DNA of 64,000 bases from Methylocaldum sp002005105 (GCF_051027545.1 NZ_CP194902.1:1240001-1304000), one strand, 5' to 3'. Numbered from the stretch's first letter, positions 36,383 to 45,345 are shown. A program made the numbers and translations. The notes: a model not told the origin generated them from the letters alone.

Positions 36383-37785
36383 CGCCGAGAATCGAAGAGC
36401 TGCCTTATTTCGAGGACAGCGCCGCTTTGTTTCTGCCTTGGGCGGAGCGGCGCTGGGCGGTTTTTCTGGATAGCGGGTTTCCGCATAGCCGACAGGGACG
36501 TTACGACATCATCGCGGCGGATCCCGTCGCGACGCTGGTCACGCGCGGGCCGCTCACCGAGATTCGATCGCAGGGCTCTATCACACTGTCGCCGGATGAC
36601 CCGTTTACCCTGGTCAAGCAATATCTCGGCGAAAAGGCTCCGCAGCTTCCGGGCCTGCCTTTCTGCGGCGGCGCTATCGGATACTTCGGCTACGATCTGG
36701 CGAGGAGGCTGGAGAAACTGCCCGACAAGGCCCTGGATGCGGAGAACATCCCGGAAATGGTCGTCGGCATCTACGATTGGGCGGTCGTCGTGGATCACTG
36801 GGCGCGCCGTACCTGGCTGGTCGCACAAGGGCGCGATCCCGCCCTCGCGGTACGCTGGCCCCACTTGGTTCAGGCCTTCAGCCAAATCCAGACCATCGGA
36901 TGGCAGCAGGCCGACTTCTATCTGCTCAGCGACGTCGTCTCGAATATGAGCCGAGCCTATTATGCAAAGGCTTTCGGACGCATTCAGCATTACATTCGCG
37001 AGGGCGACTGCTATCAGGTCAATCTGGCGCAGCGCTTTTCGGCCTATTGCATAGGACATCCCTGGGCGGCCTACCAACTTTTGCGGCCTTACAATCCCGC
37101 GCCGTTCAGCGCCTATCTCAACTTCCCGCAGGTTCAGGTGCTGAGTTCCTCGCCGGAGCGCTTTCTCAAAGTGACCAACGGCATCGTTGAAACCAAGCCG
37201 ATCAAGGGCACCCGCCCTCGGTCGCAGGACCCGCACGCGGACGCCGCCAAGGCGCAGGAACTTCGGGACAGCGTCAAGGACCGCGCGGAAAACCTGATGA
37301 TCGTGGATCTGCTGCGCAACGACATCGGCAAGAACTGCGAGCCGGGCTCGGTCCATGTGCCTAGTCTGTTCGAGATCGAAAGCTACGCTACCGTGCATCA
37401 TTTGGTGAGCACAGTCCGCGGTCGATTGTCCGAAGGACATAGCGCCGTGGATCTCTTGCGCGGCTGTTTCCCCGGCGGTTCCATTACGGGAGCGCCGAAG
37501 ATTCGTTCCATGGAAATTATCGAGGAGCTCGAACCGCATCAGCGGGGCGTCTATTGCGGCTCGATCGGCTATGTCGGCTTCGACGGCAACATGGACAGCA
37601 ACATCGCCATCCGTACCTTGGTGCACTCGGACGGTACGATCCGCTTCTGGGCCGGCGGCGGTATCGTGGCCGATTCGGTCCTGGACCAGGAGTACCAGGA
37701 GTGCTACGACAAAGCTACGGCCCTCTTGCATCTGCTCGAGCAATTCCAAGTCCAGAGGACCGGTGCCGATCACATGGGTCGTTAA
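36379..37785 (+). CDS. pabB: Aminodeoxychorismate synthase component I
   Basis: Chorismate-binding enzyme giving 4-amino-4-deoxychorismate on the way to p-aminobenzoate. 468 residues from the ATG at 36379, which overlaps the previous stop. Chorismate-binding motifs: YIREGDCYQVNLAQRFSA, KPIKGTRPR, LLRNDIGKNCEPGSV and GGSITGAPKIRSMEII. The place inside the cofactor cluster suggests it feeds pABA to MptG for H4MPT, besides folate. No pabA or pabC partner is in the window. Confidence 0.93.
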   Translation: MTPRIEELPYFEDSAALFLPWAERRWAVFLDSGFPHSRQGRYDIIAADPVATLVTRGPLTEIRSQGSITLSPDDPFTLVKQYLGEKAPQLPGLPFCGGAIGYFGYDLARRLEKLPDKALDAENIPEMVVGIYDWAVVVDHWARRTWLVAQGRDPALAVRWPHLVQAFSQIQTIGWQQADFYLLSDVVSNMSRAYYAKAFGRIQHYIREGDCYQVNLAQRFSAYCIGHPWAAYQLLRPYNPAPFSAYLNFPQVQVLSSSPERFLKVTNGIVETKPIKGTRPRSQDPHADAAKAQELRDSVKDRAENLMIVDLLRNDIGKNCEPGSVHVPSLFEIESYATVHHLVSTVRGRLSEGHSAVDLLRGCFPGGSITGAPKIRSMEIIEELEPHQRGVYCGSIGYVGFDGNMDSNIAIRTLVHSDGTIRFWAGGGIVADSVLDQEYQECYDKATALLHLLEQFQVQRTGADHMGR

Positions 37786-38383
37786 GCTGGGCGGCAGCCT
37801 GGCCGACTCGGATACTCTCCCGTTCTGGCTGGATGCTTTGGCCGATGCGAACCTCGTCATCGTGCCGGGAGGCGGGCCTTTCGCCGACCAGGTCCGGTCG
37901 GCGCAGCAACGCTGGTCGTTCGGCGACGAGGCGGCTCACGCCATGGCGCTCTTGGCCATGGGGCAATACGGTTTGATGTTGAGCGGATTGTGCCCGAAGC
38001 TCGGAATCGCGAGCGATGTCCCTGCGCTTCGAGCTTTGGTGGAATCCGGCCGCTCCACGATTTGGCTGCCCGGTTTGTCCCTGATGAACGATCCGGGCAT
38101 TCCCGCATCTTGGGAGGTCACTTCGGACAGCCTCGCGGCTTGGCTGGCCGGACGTTTGAATGCCGCGAATTTGCTCCTGGTCAAATCGGTGGCGATCTTT
38201 TCAGACGATACTTCGTACGGCGGACTTGTCGCACAAGGCCTGGTCGATGCCGCTTTCGAGCGCTTTTCCGCCAAGGCCGCGTTCGCAGTCTGGCTCGGTC
38301 ACCGGCAAGATCACCCGCGCGTGCGGGCAGGTCTGCGAGAGCCATCCCATGTCTTTACGCGCGTTAATCGCTCCGCCGGATAA
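37763..38383 (+). CDS. Amino-acid-kinase-family enzyme (MfnE-like) of methylofuran synthesis
   Basis: 206 residues from GTG 37763 (MPITWVVKLGGSL), with AGAGGA in front, overlapping the end of pabB by 23 nt. Kinase motifs: KLGGSL, IVPGGGPFADQVR and SLAAWLAGRLNAANLLLVKSV (split between two elements). Archaeal MfnE of this family phosphorylates the aminomethylfuran phosphate precursor of methanofuran. The overlap with pabB and the neighbouring MfnD/F-like genes support the same role here. Confidence 0.82.
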   Translation: MPITWVVKLGGSLADSDTLPFWLDALADANLVIVPGGGPFADQVRSAQQRWSFGDEAAHAMALLAMGQYGLMLSGLCPKLGIASDVPALRALVESGRSTIWLPGLSLMNDPGIPASWEVTSDSLAAWLAGRLNAANLLLVKSVAIFSDDTSYGGLVAQGLVDAAFERFSAKAAFAVWLGHRQDHPRVRAGLREPSHVFTRVNRSAG

Positions 38384-38563
38384 AAAAGTTCCGGGTTTGA
38401 TCGAAGTAAAAATGAATGCCCGTGGAAAGTGTGCACGCGGAACAGCCGGAATGTGCCGAGCGAACGAAGACCGGCGTGTTCCGTTAGGGATCTACTTTCT
38501 TTGCGCTCAGTAACACGATGGCGGCTCTTGGATGGTTTTTGGTGAAGACAGAGATTAAATCGC

Positions 38564-38797
38564 ATGTCGATTAGAGTGCGTTATTTCGGAAGCCTCCGGG
38601 AAAAAATGGGGCGAGTGGACGACAGTCTTGCCGCGGAAGACATCGATACGGTAAGCGACGTGTGGAAAGCGGTGAGCGAAGGCCAATATCTGCCGGATCG
38701 TATCCTCTGTGCGGTGAATATGGACTATGCCGATCCGGACGCGCCGGTCAAGGACGGCGACGAAGTGGCTTTTTTTCCGCCGGTGACCGGGGGCTGA
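38564..38797 (+). CDS. moaD: Molybdopterin synthase sulfur-carrier subunit
   Basis: 77 residues, ubiquitin-like, ending in the Gly-Gly needed for thiocarboxylation (FFPPVTGG). It carries sulfur to MoaE for the dithiolene of molybdopterin. One base separates its stop from the GTG of moaE. The cofactor is needed by the formate dehydrogenase encoded further along (53874). About 180 bp in front hold no gene and may contain the promoter. Confidence 0.94.
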   Translation: MSIRVRYFGSLREKMGRVDDSLAAEDIDTVSDVWKAVSEGQYLPDRILCAVNMDYADPDAPVKDGDEVAFFPPVTGG

Positions 38798-38798
38798 A

Positions 38799-39239
38799 GT
38801 GCTGATCGAGCTGCGCCCGACCGGAATCGACCCTTACTCGGAACTACAGCGCTATCAAACGGAAACACTGGGCCACACCGGAAAATACGGTGCGACCTGC
38901 TCATTTGTCGGCACCATGCGCGACTTCAACGAAAATGAGACAGTCCGGCACATGTTTCTCGACCATTATCCCGGCATGACCGAGCGGCAGCTCGAGAAAA
39001 TCGTCGAAGAAGCCCAGACCCGCTGGTGTTTTTTGGATGCGCTCGTCATTCACCGTGTAGGCGAGATACTTCCCGATCAGCCCATCGTGCTGGTCGCGGT
39101 GTGGTCCTCCCATCGCGGCGCGGCCTTCGACGCCTGCCGCTACATCATGGAAGAGCTGAAAAGCCGCGCGCCGTTTTGGAAAAAGGAAACCCTGAAGGAA
39201 GGCGAGCGCTGGGTGGAAAAGAATACCAGCGGCTATTGA
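38799..39239 (+). CDS. moaE: Molybdopterin synthase catalytic subunit
   Basis: 146 residues, normal MoaE length, started by GTG. It forms molybdopterin from cyclic pyranopterin with MoaD. Conserved parts: GATCSFVGTMRDFN, LDHYPGMTERQLEKI, VWSSHRGAAFDACRYIMEEL (20) and the active-site lysines in PFWKKE. Other moa genes are not in the window. Confidence 0.94.
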   Translation: MLIELRPTGIDPYSELQRYQTETLGHTGKYGATCSFVGTMRDFNENETVRHMFLDHYPGMTERQLEKIVEEAQTRWCFLDALVIHRVGEILPDQPIVLVAVWSSHRGAAFDACRYIMEELKSRAPFWKKETLKEGERWVEKNTSGY

Positions 39240-39263
39240 CGAGTTCCGCCGGATGCGCGGATC

Positions 39264-39417
39264 GTAGGTCGGCAATCCTTTGTCGACGCCCAGTCATGTT
39301 TTTCCAGCCGCGTCATGTCGGGAAAGGATTCCCGACCTACTCCGTATGAAACCAGTGAGTCGTAGGTCGGCATTCCTTTTGCCGAGCCGAAACGTCGGCA
39401 AGGGATTGCCGACCTAC
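39264..39417. repeat. Cluster of REP-like palindromes between convergent genes
   Basis: Three related units: a partial one at about 39264-39288 (GTAGGTCGGCAATCCTTTG), the 24-bp unit 39317-39340 that is identical to 2573-2596, and a larger one at 39362-39417 made of GTAGGTCGGCATTCC and, inverted, 39394-39417 (GGCAAGGGATTGCCGACCTAC type). They lie between moaE and the convergent CAP gene, the same setting as at 2573. Confidence 0.8.
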
Positions 39418-39452
39418 ATATCCGGATCCCTTACACTGAATCGGAAAACGCT

Positions 39453-39977
39453 CTACCGGCCGGAATTCGACAGCGGAGCGGCCAAGACCATCGCCCAATA
39501 AGGCGAGCCTCCGCCGCCGCTGCTCGCACAGGCGACACCGACTTCGTCGAAATCAGCCTCCATGATGGCGGAACAATGCCCGGTGCTGTCGAGCCAACTC
39601 CGCATGACTTCCCCCACCGTGCGCTGCCCCTGGGCGATGTTTTCGCCATAAACCTCCCAGTCATAGCCGGCTCGGGTAATGCGGTCCCCCGCCTTTCGTC
39701 CATCCCGGCCTCTGTGCGAGAGTCGGTCGTTGCGGCTCATCTCCTCGGCGTGTTTTTTCGCCGCTTCGAACAGCTTTTGATTCCACCGCAGCGGCTTGGC
39801 GGGTCGAAATCGCTTCCGGCCGCAGTATCTCGGCTTGGCACGAACGGCTTTTAGTTCCTCGAGGATTTCGCGCCTGATGGTGTCGGCGGAAGGGCATCGG
39901 GCTGTTGGAGCTTCGCGGGCGAAGACGGGCAGTACCAAACCAGCGGTCAAAATCAGGCTAAGGACGAGTCGTGTCAT
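39453..39977 (-). CDS. Exported CAP/SCP-domain protein
   Basis: 174 residues from ATG 39977 with a signal peptide (LVLSLILTAGLVLPVFA). CAP-superfamily features: WNQKLFEAAKKHAEEMS, the GENIAQGQRTVGEVM segment and WLDSTGHCSAIM followed by VGVACA. Bacterial CAP proteins are extracytoplasmic and mostly of unknown function. The start overlaps the stop of the TorD-type chaperone gene (ATGA), an odd partner for a secreted CAP protein, so it may be only a passenger of the operon. Confidence 0.87.
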   Translation of the reverse strand: MTRLVLSLILTAGLVLPVFAREAPTARCPSADTIRREILEELKAVRAKPRYCGRKRFRPAKPLRWNQKLFEAAKKHAEEMSRNDRLSHRGRDGRKAGDRITRAGYDWEVYGENIAQGQRTVGEVMRSWLDSTGHCSAIMEADFDEVGVACASSGGGGSPYWAMVLAAPLSNSGR

Positions 39978-40585
39978 ATCGGTTTTTTGGGCTGCGCCAT
40001 CTCCAAATACTGTTGTTCGATGTTCAGAAAAGCCGTTCCCAGTTCGCCTACGGCTCGATAGAAACGAGCGGACCGGGCTTCTTTCAGATCGCTGAAGAAG
40101 CGCATGATCCAAGGCGCCAAGTGTTTAGCGAAAAAACCCGCCTCGCGTCCGTCTGCCTCGATAATCAGAAGGCTCATCGCTTCGCACAGCGCGGCGACAT
40201 GATCCTCGGGTTCTTTCGCCGATGCCTGCCGTTCTAAACCTAAGCTCCGAAGCTCGTCGCGCAAGGCGGCCAGAGGCTTTTCCATGAGAAAGCCGGTGAG
40301 ATACCAGGAAGCATAGGGCAGCAACTCGCCGCGGGTCGGGCCTATGAAAAGTGTTTGATATTCCTCGGCGAGCTCGATTTCGCCAGCATCGCGAGCGGCA
40401 GCCGCCAGCCGTTTCCAGGCTCGCGCCAGCGGCGGGTCGTTGGGACTCTCCTCGCATGGAATGGCGGCGATCCGTTCCAGCAGTTCCCTATCCGGTGCGG
40501 CGGCCAGAAGCCGGGCCAGCAGAGCGTAGGTTTCCGCCCGCCATCGATCTTCTTCGGGAAGAGGCGAGGGCATGGTGTCGTTCAT
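39974..40585 (-). CDS. TorD/DmsD-family chaperone for formate dehydrogenase
   Basis: 203 residues from ATG 40585, all-helical, with EEYQTLFIGPTRGELLPYAS, which corresponds to the conserved Y..LF.GP......PY.S of TorD-like proteins, and EPEDHVAALCEAMSLLI. These cytosolic chaperones hold a molybdoenzyme with its Tat signal until the cofactor is loaded. The obvious client is FdhA (53874). The start overlaps the polyferredoxin stop (ATGA). Confidence 0.88.
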   Translation of the reverse strand: MNDTMPSPLPEEDRWRAETYALLARLLAAAPDRELLERIAAIPCEESPNDPPLARAWKRLAAAARDAGEIELAEEYQTLFIGPTRGELLPYASWYLTGFLMEKPLAALRDELRSLGLERQASAKEPEDHVAALCEAMSLLIIEADGREAGFFAKHLAPWIMRFFSDLKEARSARFYRAVGELGTAFLNIEQQYLEMAQPKKPI

Positions 40586-42231
40586 GGTTTTTGCGAAAGG
40601 TGTCCGAAATGGGCCTTGACCCGGCAGTCTTCGCACATCAGAAGCCGGCGGAGATTCGGCCCCTGAAACATCGGGTGGTGCTGCAAGCGCTGGGTGATGG
40701 TCTTGATCATGGCGGCGGTTGCGAAGGGCTTTCCGCACTCGACGCAACGGAATACCGCCTCTTCATGCAGCAGGCGCGCACGTCGGGCTTGCCGCTGATC
40801 GAAGAGATAACGCGGTGCCAGCGAGATGGCGTGCTCCGGGCAAGCCTTCACGCACAATCTGCATTGGACACAGTTGGCTTCGATAAGCTTGAGCTGCGGG
40901 GCGTCTTGCCCGTCGGCCAAGGCGCGTTCCGGACAGACCGAGACGCAGGCGAGGCACAGCGTGCATTTTTCCTTATCCACCCGAATCTCGCCAAACGGCG
41001 CGCCGGGGGACAGAGCCGCCGATTCCGGCTGCGACGGCGCTTGCCGGTAGAGATGCTCGACCGCCAGGCGGATGACGGTGCGCTTGTCATCGTCCGCCGC
41101 GAAACGGGCGTGAGTCCGGCATGGCGAAGCAGGGAGCGGTTCAAGAACGTTCAGCCAATCCTCGGCGCAAACCAGGTATACCGAATCGGACGGATAACCC
41201 ATGGCGGACAGGATTTCGCCGGCGTAACCGATTTGTTCGGCAAGAGCTCGCCGGGTCGGCTCGGCGGGCGTTCCGGCTGCTAACAAGATCACTCGCTCGA
41301 AGCCGTAAGCCAAGGCCGCAAGCCAAAAGTCCATGCCGCTGGCGCCCAGGGCCTCGATTTCATAGGGCAGGATGTTTTCCGGCAGTTCGGATTCGTGCTC
41401 GGCTATCCAGGTCGCGCCCGCGTTGCTGTCGTGCAACAAGAGCTCGGGTCGCTCGCCGCCTGCCTCGAAAAAAGCGTCCAGCATCAGCCGCAAGCGCTTC
41501 AAGCTGTCCTTCCGGCGCGGATATACGTAATTCATCGCTCCCGAAGGACAAACCGTGGCGCACTCGCCGCAGCCTTGGCAGCGATAGGGATCGACCGAGA
41601 CGCGATCGCCGCGGGATTCGATAGCCCCGGTTCCGCAGGCATCAAGACATGATCTGCAGCCCTCGATGCGGCTCGCGCCGTGAGCACAGAGTTCGGGCCT
41701 ATATTCGAAAAACTTGGGCTTGTCGAACTCGCCGACCAGCTCGGCCAACGCATTCAGAGCCTGTTCCCACTTTTTCGGGTCTCTGCCTGGGGCGAAATAG
41801 CCGATCGGCGGGATGGGCAGATCGATCGCCGGTGGGTTTTGCAGATCCAGGATCAGATCGAAACAGGTTTCCGGCGGCAGAAGGACAGCTCCGGCATCGA
41901 TGCGTATCCCGCCGCAGCGCGCGTTCACCCGAAAAGCTCCGAAATGGCCTTCGATGTTTATGTCCGAGCATTGCCCGAGATAGGGAATCTCCCGGCTTTT
42001 CAATGAGTCGGCCAGCGTACGAGACGGGGCGTCGGTGAACAAGAGGAAGCGGCGGAGCATGGCCGGAAGGCGTTCCGTGACCGAGACAACGGCATCGCTG
42101 TCTCCGACGATCAGCAGATATCCGTTCGACCGGTACGATACCCATGTAGTCGGTTCAGTCTCGTAAGCGGATGCTGCTTGTTTGAATGCTTGCCGGGGAC
42201 TAGGCCGGCAACTATCGGGTGATTGGAGCAT
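40582..42231 (-). CDS. Polyferredoxin-type 4Fe-4S protein of the formate dehydrogenase accessory operon
   Basis: 549 residues. Cysteine motifs in order: CRSCLDAC, CQGCGECATVCP, CTLCLACVSVCP and CVQCRLCVKACP, suggesting several [4Fe-4S] clusters, and a C-terminal CVEC ... CEDC pair. No signal peptide or membrane segment, so cytosolic. Proteins like this accompany TorD and DUF3305/DUF3306 genes beside formate dehydrogenases and are thought to help maturation or electron transfer. The ATG at 42231 has no clear ribosome binding site. Confidence 0.85.
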   Translation of the reverse strand: MLQSPDSCRPSPRQAFKQAASAYETEPTTWVSYRSNGYLLIVGDSDAVVSVTERLPAMLRRFLLFTDAPSRTLADSLKSREIPYLGQCSDINIEGHFGAFRVNARCGGIRIDAGAVLLPPETCFDLILDLQNPPAIDLPIPPIGYFAPGRDPKKWEQALNALAELVGEFDKPKFFEYRPELCAHGASRIEGCRSCLDACGTGAIESRGDRVSVDPYRCQGCGECATVCPSGAMNYVYPRRKDSLKRLRLMLDAFFEAGGERPELLLHDSNAGATWIAEHESELPENILPYEIEALGASGMDFWLAALAYGFERVILLAAGTPAEPTRRALAEQIGYAGEILSAMGYPSDSVYLVCAEDWLNVLEPLPASPCRTHARFAADDDKRTVIRLAVEHLYRQAPSQPESAALSPGAPFGEIRVDKEKCTLCLACVSVCPERALADGQDAPQLKLIEANCVQCRLCVKACPEHAISLAPRYLFDQRQARRARLLHEEAVFRCVECGKPFATAAMIKTITQRLQHHPMFQGPNLRRLLMCEDCRVKAHFGHLSQKP

Positions 42232-42245
42232 TCGGGAGGGTGAAA

Positions 42246-42620
42246 TCAGCTCGAGGATTCGGTGTCGCTGTCCGGAGCACTATGCGCCATGACCGGGGCG
42301 GCTGGCGATTCCGGCGAACAGGCTGTATCGGACAAGGACTCCCGAGCGCGTTCCAAGGCCCATCGCATGTCCGAGGTCACGAGTTCGCCGCGGGGCTCAA
42401 AAACGGTATAGTCGCCGTCGTAGTCGTCCAGCCCGTCGCGCACGGCAAATTCCGGCCGCCGAAACAGCTCGCGCAGGGTGACAGAGTCGAACGACGCGTT
42501 CTCCGACGCATCAGCTTGCTCTTCGTGAACGGCTTTCGATGGCCCGGCCGGTTCGTTATGCTCTTTAGCGCTCAGCTTGTTTCTGGCCCAACGCTTGAAG
42601 AAAGAATCATGTTCCTGCAT
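42246..42620 (-). CDS. DUF3306 family protein of the formate dehydrogenase accessory operon
   Basis: 124 residues from ATG 42620 (MQEHDSFFKRWARNKLSA); an in-frame GTG 16 codons upstream is possible. The FFKRWARNK start, the central LRELFRRPEFAVRDGLDDYDGDY (key part LRELFRRPEFAV) and an acidic tail are typical of DUF3306. The family is found only next to formate dehydrogenases; function unknown. Its usual companion DUF3305 is missing, and the Dnd island begins immediately upstream, which may be where it was lost. Confidence 0.8.
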   Translation of the reverse strand: MQEHDSFFKRWARNKLSAKEHNEPAGPSKAVHEEQADASENASFDSVTLRELFRRPEFAVRDGLDDYDGDYTVFEPRGELVTSDMRWALERARESLSDTACSPESPAAPVMAHSAPDSDTESSS

Positions 42621-42752
42621 TTCGGCAACTGGGGTTAATTCGGTTTTCGCGATTGGCCATGGAGACACGTTTCTGTTCCTTGCGACGAACGCAAGAAGCT
42701 GGAACCGTGAACATTACCACCGTAGCCGCGTTTCTGAATAGGTCGTTTTCCA

Positions 42753-42769
42753 GCCCAATCGTATTGGGC
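42753..42769. promoter_or_regulatory. Inverted repeat upstream of the Dnd-associated methyltransferase
   Basis: GCCCAAT-CGT-ATTGGGC is a perfect 7-bp dyad, ending 26 bp before the ATG of the methyltransferase gene. It could be an operator or an mRNA hairpin in the leader; no T run follows. Also close to the divergent DUF3306 start. Confidence 0.35.
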
Positions 42770-42795
42770 CACGTTATTTCTTGGGAGTTCGCTTC

Positions 42796-45345
42796 ATGCC
42801 GCCGTTCGGCAAGTCCGTCGCCCGGAACGTTTATTTCCACGTAAGCCTGCTGGACACATTGGAGCCGGAATCGCGCGACGCGGTTCACGCCGCCGGCAAC
42901 GTTGCTCAAATCCATCCCGGCGAGGACTACAACGTCGTCAAGCTGAACCGGGAGCAGAACGGCGTTTCGCTGCTCGATTATCCAGGTTTTTTCGAGGAAG
43001 GCTTTCCGGTTCTCCGCTGCTATTGGACGATCGACCTCGAAAAGCACACCGTCCGCTTCCGCACTTACGAGAACTCCCTCAACCCGCCGATTCTTCACCG
43101 CAAGGAACTGCTGCTGCCCGAAAATCATCCGCAACGGGAAATGTTCGAGGCTTTGACCTCAGCCGCCGAGCAAATCGGCCTGTTCGACGACCCTTGTCGC
43201 ATCGGGTTCAAGCAAGCCTGGGAAATCCTGCTGGCACAGCGCGGGTTCAGATTGGCCGGGCATGATCTGGTGCCTATCGGTAATGACGAATCGGATTCCC
43301 CTGGTCTCCTTACCTCTATTCCCCCCTTTGAAAAAGGGGGGCTAGGGGGGATTGGCGGCATCGCCCGCCATCTCACCGCGCTCACCCGCTACGGATTCTC
43401 CGCGCCGATCCAAACCCTCACCCGGTTCGGCTTTCTGGACGGTTCGAAAACAGTGTTCGACTACGGCTGCGGACGGGGGGGCGATGTGCGCGGACTCAGG
43501 GAAAACGGCATCGAAGCCGCCGGCTGGGACCCCTATTACGCGCCCGAGGAAACCCGGCGGAACGCCCATATCGTCAATCTGGGGTTCGTGATCAACGTCA
43601 TCGAGGACATGGACAAGCGCGTCGAAGCCCTGCAAGGCGCCTATCGGCTGGCGGAGGAACTGCTGGTGGTCTCGGCCATGCTGGCTAACCCGGACGCCGT
43701 GCGCGGCACGCCATACGGCGACGGCATTCTGACTTCGCGCAATACTTTTCAGAAGTACTACAGCCAAGGCGAACTCCGCGCCTTCATCGCCGAGGTATTG
43801 GACGAAGAGCCCCTGCCGGTTGGCCCCGGCATCTTTTACGTCTTCAAGGACAAGGATGCCGAGCAGCGCTTCATGGTCGGACGGCTGGAGAACCGGCGGA
43901 ACATCTTGCGGCTTTCTCACCTGTCCCGCCCGGCCAGGCCGCGGATCGACAAGGCGGAAGCCAAATACGAGCAGCACCGGAAGCTTCTGGATTCGTTGTG
44001 GGAAAGCTGCCTGAACCTCGGCCGCGACCCCGATCGCAGCGAATTTCCACACCCGGACGTTGCCTCCCATTTCGGCTCGTTGCCAGCGGCGTTACGCTTC
44101 GTCAAATCCCGCAAGGAAAACGCTGCAGACATCCTGGAACAGGCCCGGCAATCCCGCATCGACGACCTTCGCGTCTACTTCGCGTTGTGGCAATTCGAGA
44201 AGCGCAAACCCTACCGCCATCTCGAAGCCCGCTTGCAAAAGGATATCAAAGCCTTTTTCGGCGACTACCGGACCGCCCTCGAATCCGGCCGGGAACTCCT
44301 GTTTGCCGCCGCCAGTCCCGAGGCTATCGAACAAGCTTGCCGGGAAGCCGCCGAGCAAGGCATCGGCTGGCTGGAGGAGGGCGAATCGCTGCAACTTCCC
44401 ACGCGACTGGTGGTGCAACTGCCCGCCATCCTGCGCGCCTATGTCGGCTGCGGTCTTCTGCTTTACGGGGACGTGAGCAGCGCCGATCTCATCAAGATCC
44501 ATATCCGTTCCGGCAAGCTCACCCTGATGAGTTTCGACGATTTTTCCGGCAAACCGCTGCCGCGAATGCTGCAACGGATAAAGATCAACCTCCGCACCCA
44601 GGAGCTCGACATTTTCGATTACGGCGAGCCGTACGAACCGCCTTATCTCTACCGGAAATCCCGCTTCATCAACGAAGAGTTTCCGAACTACGCTGAGCAG
44701 CCGGCTTTCGACGAAAAGCTGGAAAACCTGGGAGTAGTCGACTTCAGCGGCTACGGCCCCAAGCCCATGGAATTCCATACTCGTCTCGAAGCCGCCCGCT
44801 GGACCGTCGACGGCTTCCGCCTCGTCCGCAGCCGCGCCATTCCCGATTTGGACGCCCCTTGCGGGCGCTATTTTACCTACCGCCGACTGATCGAATGCGG
44901 CGAGACCCACGCCCGGACCGGCTTACCTAACCTCCCCAAGGAACCCGATAGCTATTCCGCACTGTACGATCTCGCCGTCAACATTCTGGACCCGGTGATC
45001 GACTACTTCGGGATGATCGAACTCACCTACGGCTTCTGCTCGTCGGAACTCGCCAAGCGAATCGCTGGCCGAATCGCCCCGGAACTGGACCAGCATGCAG
45101 CCCATGAATTGAACCGTAAAGGCAGGCCGATCTGCCCCCGGCTCGGCGCGGCGGCTGATTTCTTGGTGCGGGACGAAAACATGGAAGAAGTCGCCCGCTG
45201 GATCATGGCGAATCTCCCCTTTGACCGGCTGTACTACTACGGCCCGAACAAGCCGGTGCACGTCAGCTATTCGGAGCGCCCAGCGGGGGAGGCGCACGAG
45301 ATGAGAGTGGTTGGAGGGAGAAGGGTGCCGAGAGTTTTTGAGTGA
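42796..45345 (+). CDS. DNA phosphorothioation-associated putative methyltransferase
   Basis: 849 residues from ATG 42796 (GGGAG 7-11 nt upstream). The N-terminal quarter (SVARNVYFHVSLLDTLE ... ENSLNPPILHRKELLL) and the SAM-binding VFDYGCGRGGDVRGLRENG, followed by GWDPYY and NLGFVINVIED, match the Dnd-related methyltransferase family; the long C-terminal half is the family's usual unknown region. It probably modifies DNA or guards host DNA alongside phosphorothioation. A palindromic repeat has entered in frame near residues 170-187. It is convergent with the dnd operon, with a Phd/PIN pair in between. Confidence 0.87.
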   Translation: MPPFGKSVARNVYFHVSLLDTLEPESRDAVHAAGNVAQIHPGEDYNVVKLNREQNGVSLLDYPGFFEEGFPVLRCYWTIDLEKHTVRFRTYENSLNPPILHRKELLLPENHPQREMFEALTSAAEQIGLFDDPCRIGFKQAWEILLAQRGFRLAGHDLVPIGNDESDSPGLLTSIPPFEKGGLGGIGGIARHLTALTRYGFSAPIQTLTRFGFLDGSKTVFDYGCGRGGDVRGLRENGIEAAGWDPYYAPEETRRNAHIVNLGFVINVIEDMDKRVEALQGAYRLAEELLVVSAMLANPDAVRGTPYGDGILTSRNTFQKYYSQGELRAFIAEVLDEEPLPVGPGIFYVFKDKDAEQRFMVGRLENRRNILRLSHLSRPARPRIDKAEAKYEQHRKLLDSLWESCLNLGRDPDRSEFPHPDVASHFGSLPAALRFVKSRKENAADILEQARQSRIDDLRVYFALWQFEKRKPYRHLEARLQKDIKAFFGDYRTALESGRELLFAAASPEAIEQACREAAEQGIGWLEEGESLQLPTRLVVQLPAILRAYVGCGLLLYGDVSSADLIKIHIRSGKLTLMSFDDFSGKPLPRMLQRIKINLRTQELDIFDYGEPYEPPYLYRKSRFINEEFPNYAEQPAFDEKLENLGVVDFSGYGPKPMEFHTRLEAARWTVDGFRLVRSRAIPDLDAPCGRYFTYRRLIECGETHARTGLPNLPKEPDSYSALYDLAVNILDPVIDYFGMIELTYGFCSSELAKRIAGRIAPELDQHAAHELNRKGRPICPRLGAAADFLVRDENMEEVARWIMANLPFDRLYYYGPNKPVHVSYSERPAGEAHEMRVVGGRRVPRVFE
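43321..43341. repeat. In-frame palindromic repeat within the methyltransferase gene
   Basis: CCCCCCTTT-GAA-AAAGGGGGG followed by CTAGGGGGGATTGG is a highly stable hairpin of a kind dispersed in many bacterial genomes, mostly between genes. Here it is translated, giving SIPPFEKGGLGGIGG, and sits between the N-terminal and SAM-binding domains, probably in a loop. The inserted tract seems to run from about 43290 to 43357. Confidence 0.8.

Noticed and set aside
42669..42795. Remnant of the DUF3305 gene
   Set aside because: Only about 125 bp and no frame resembling it; the gene is absent rather than decayed here.
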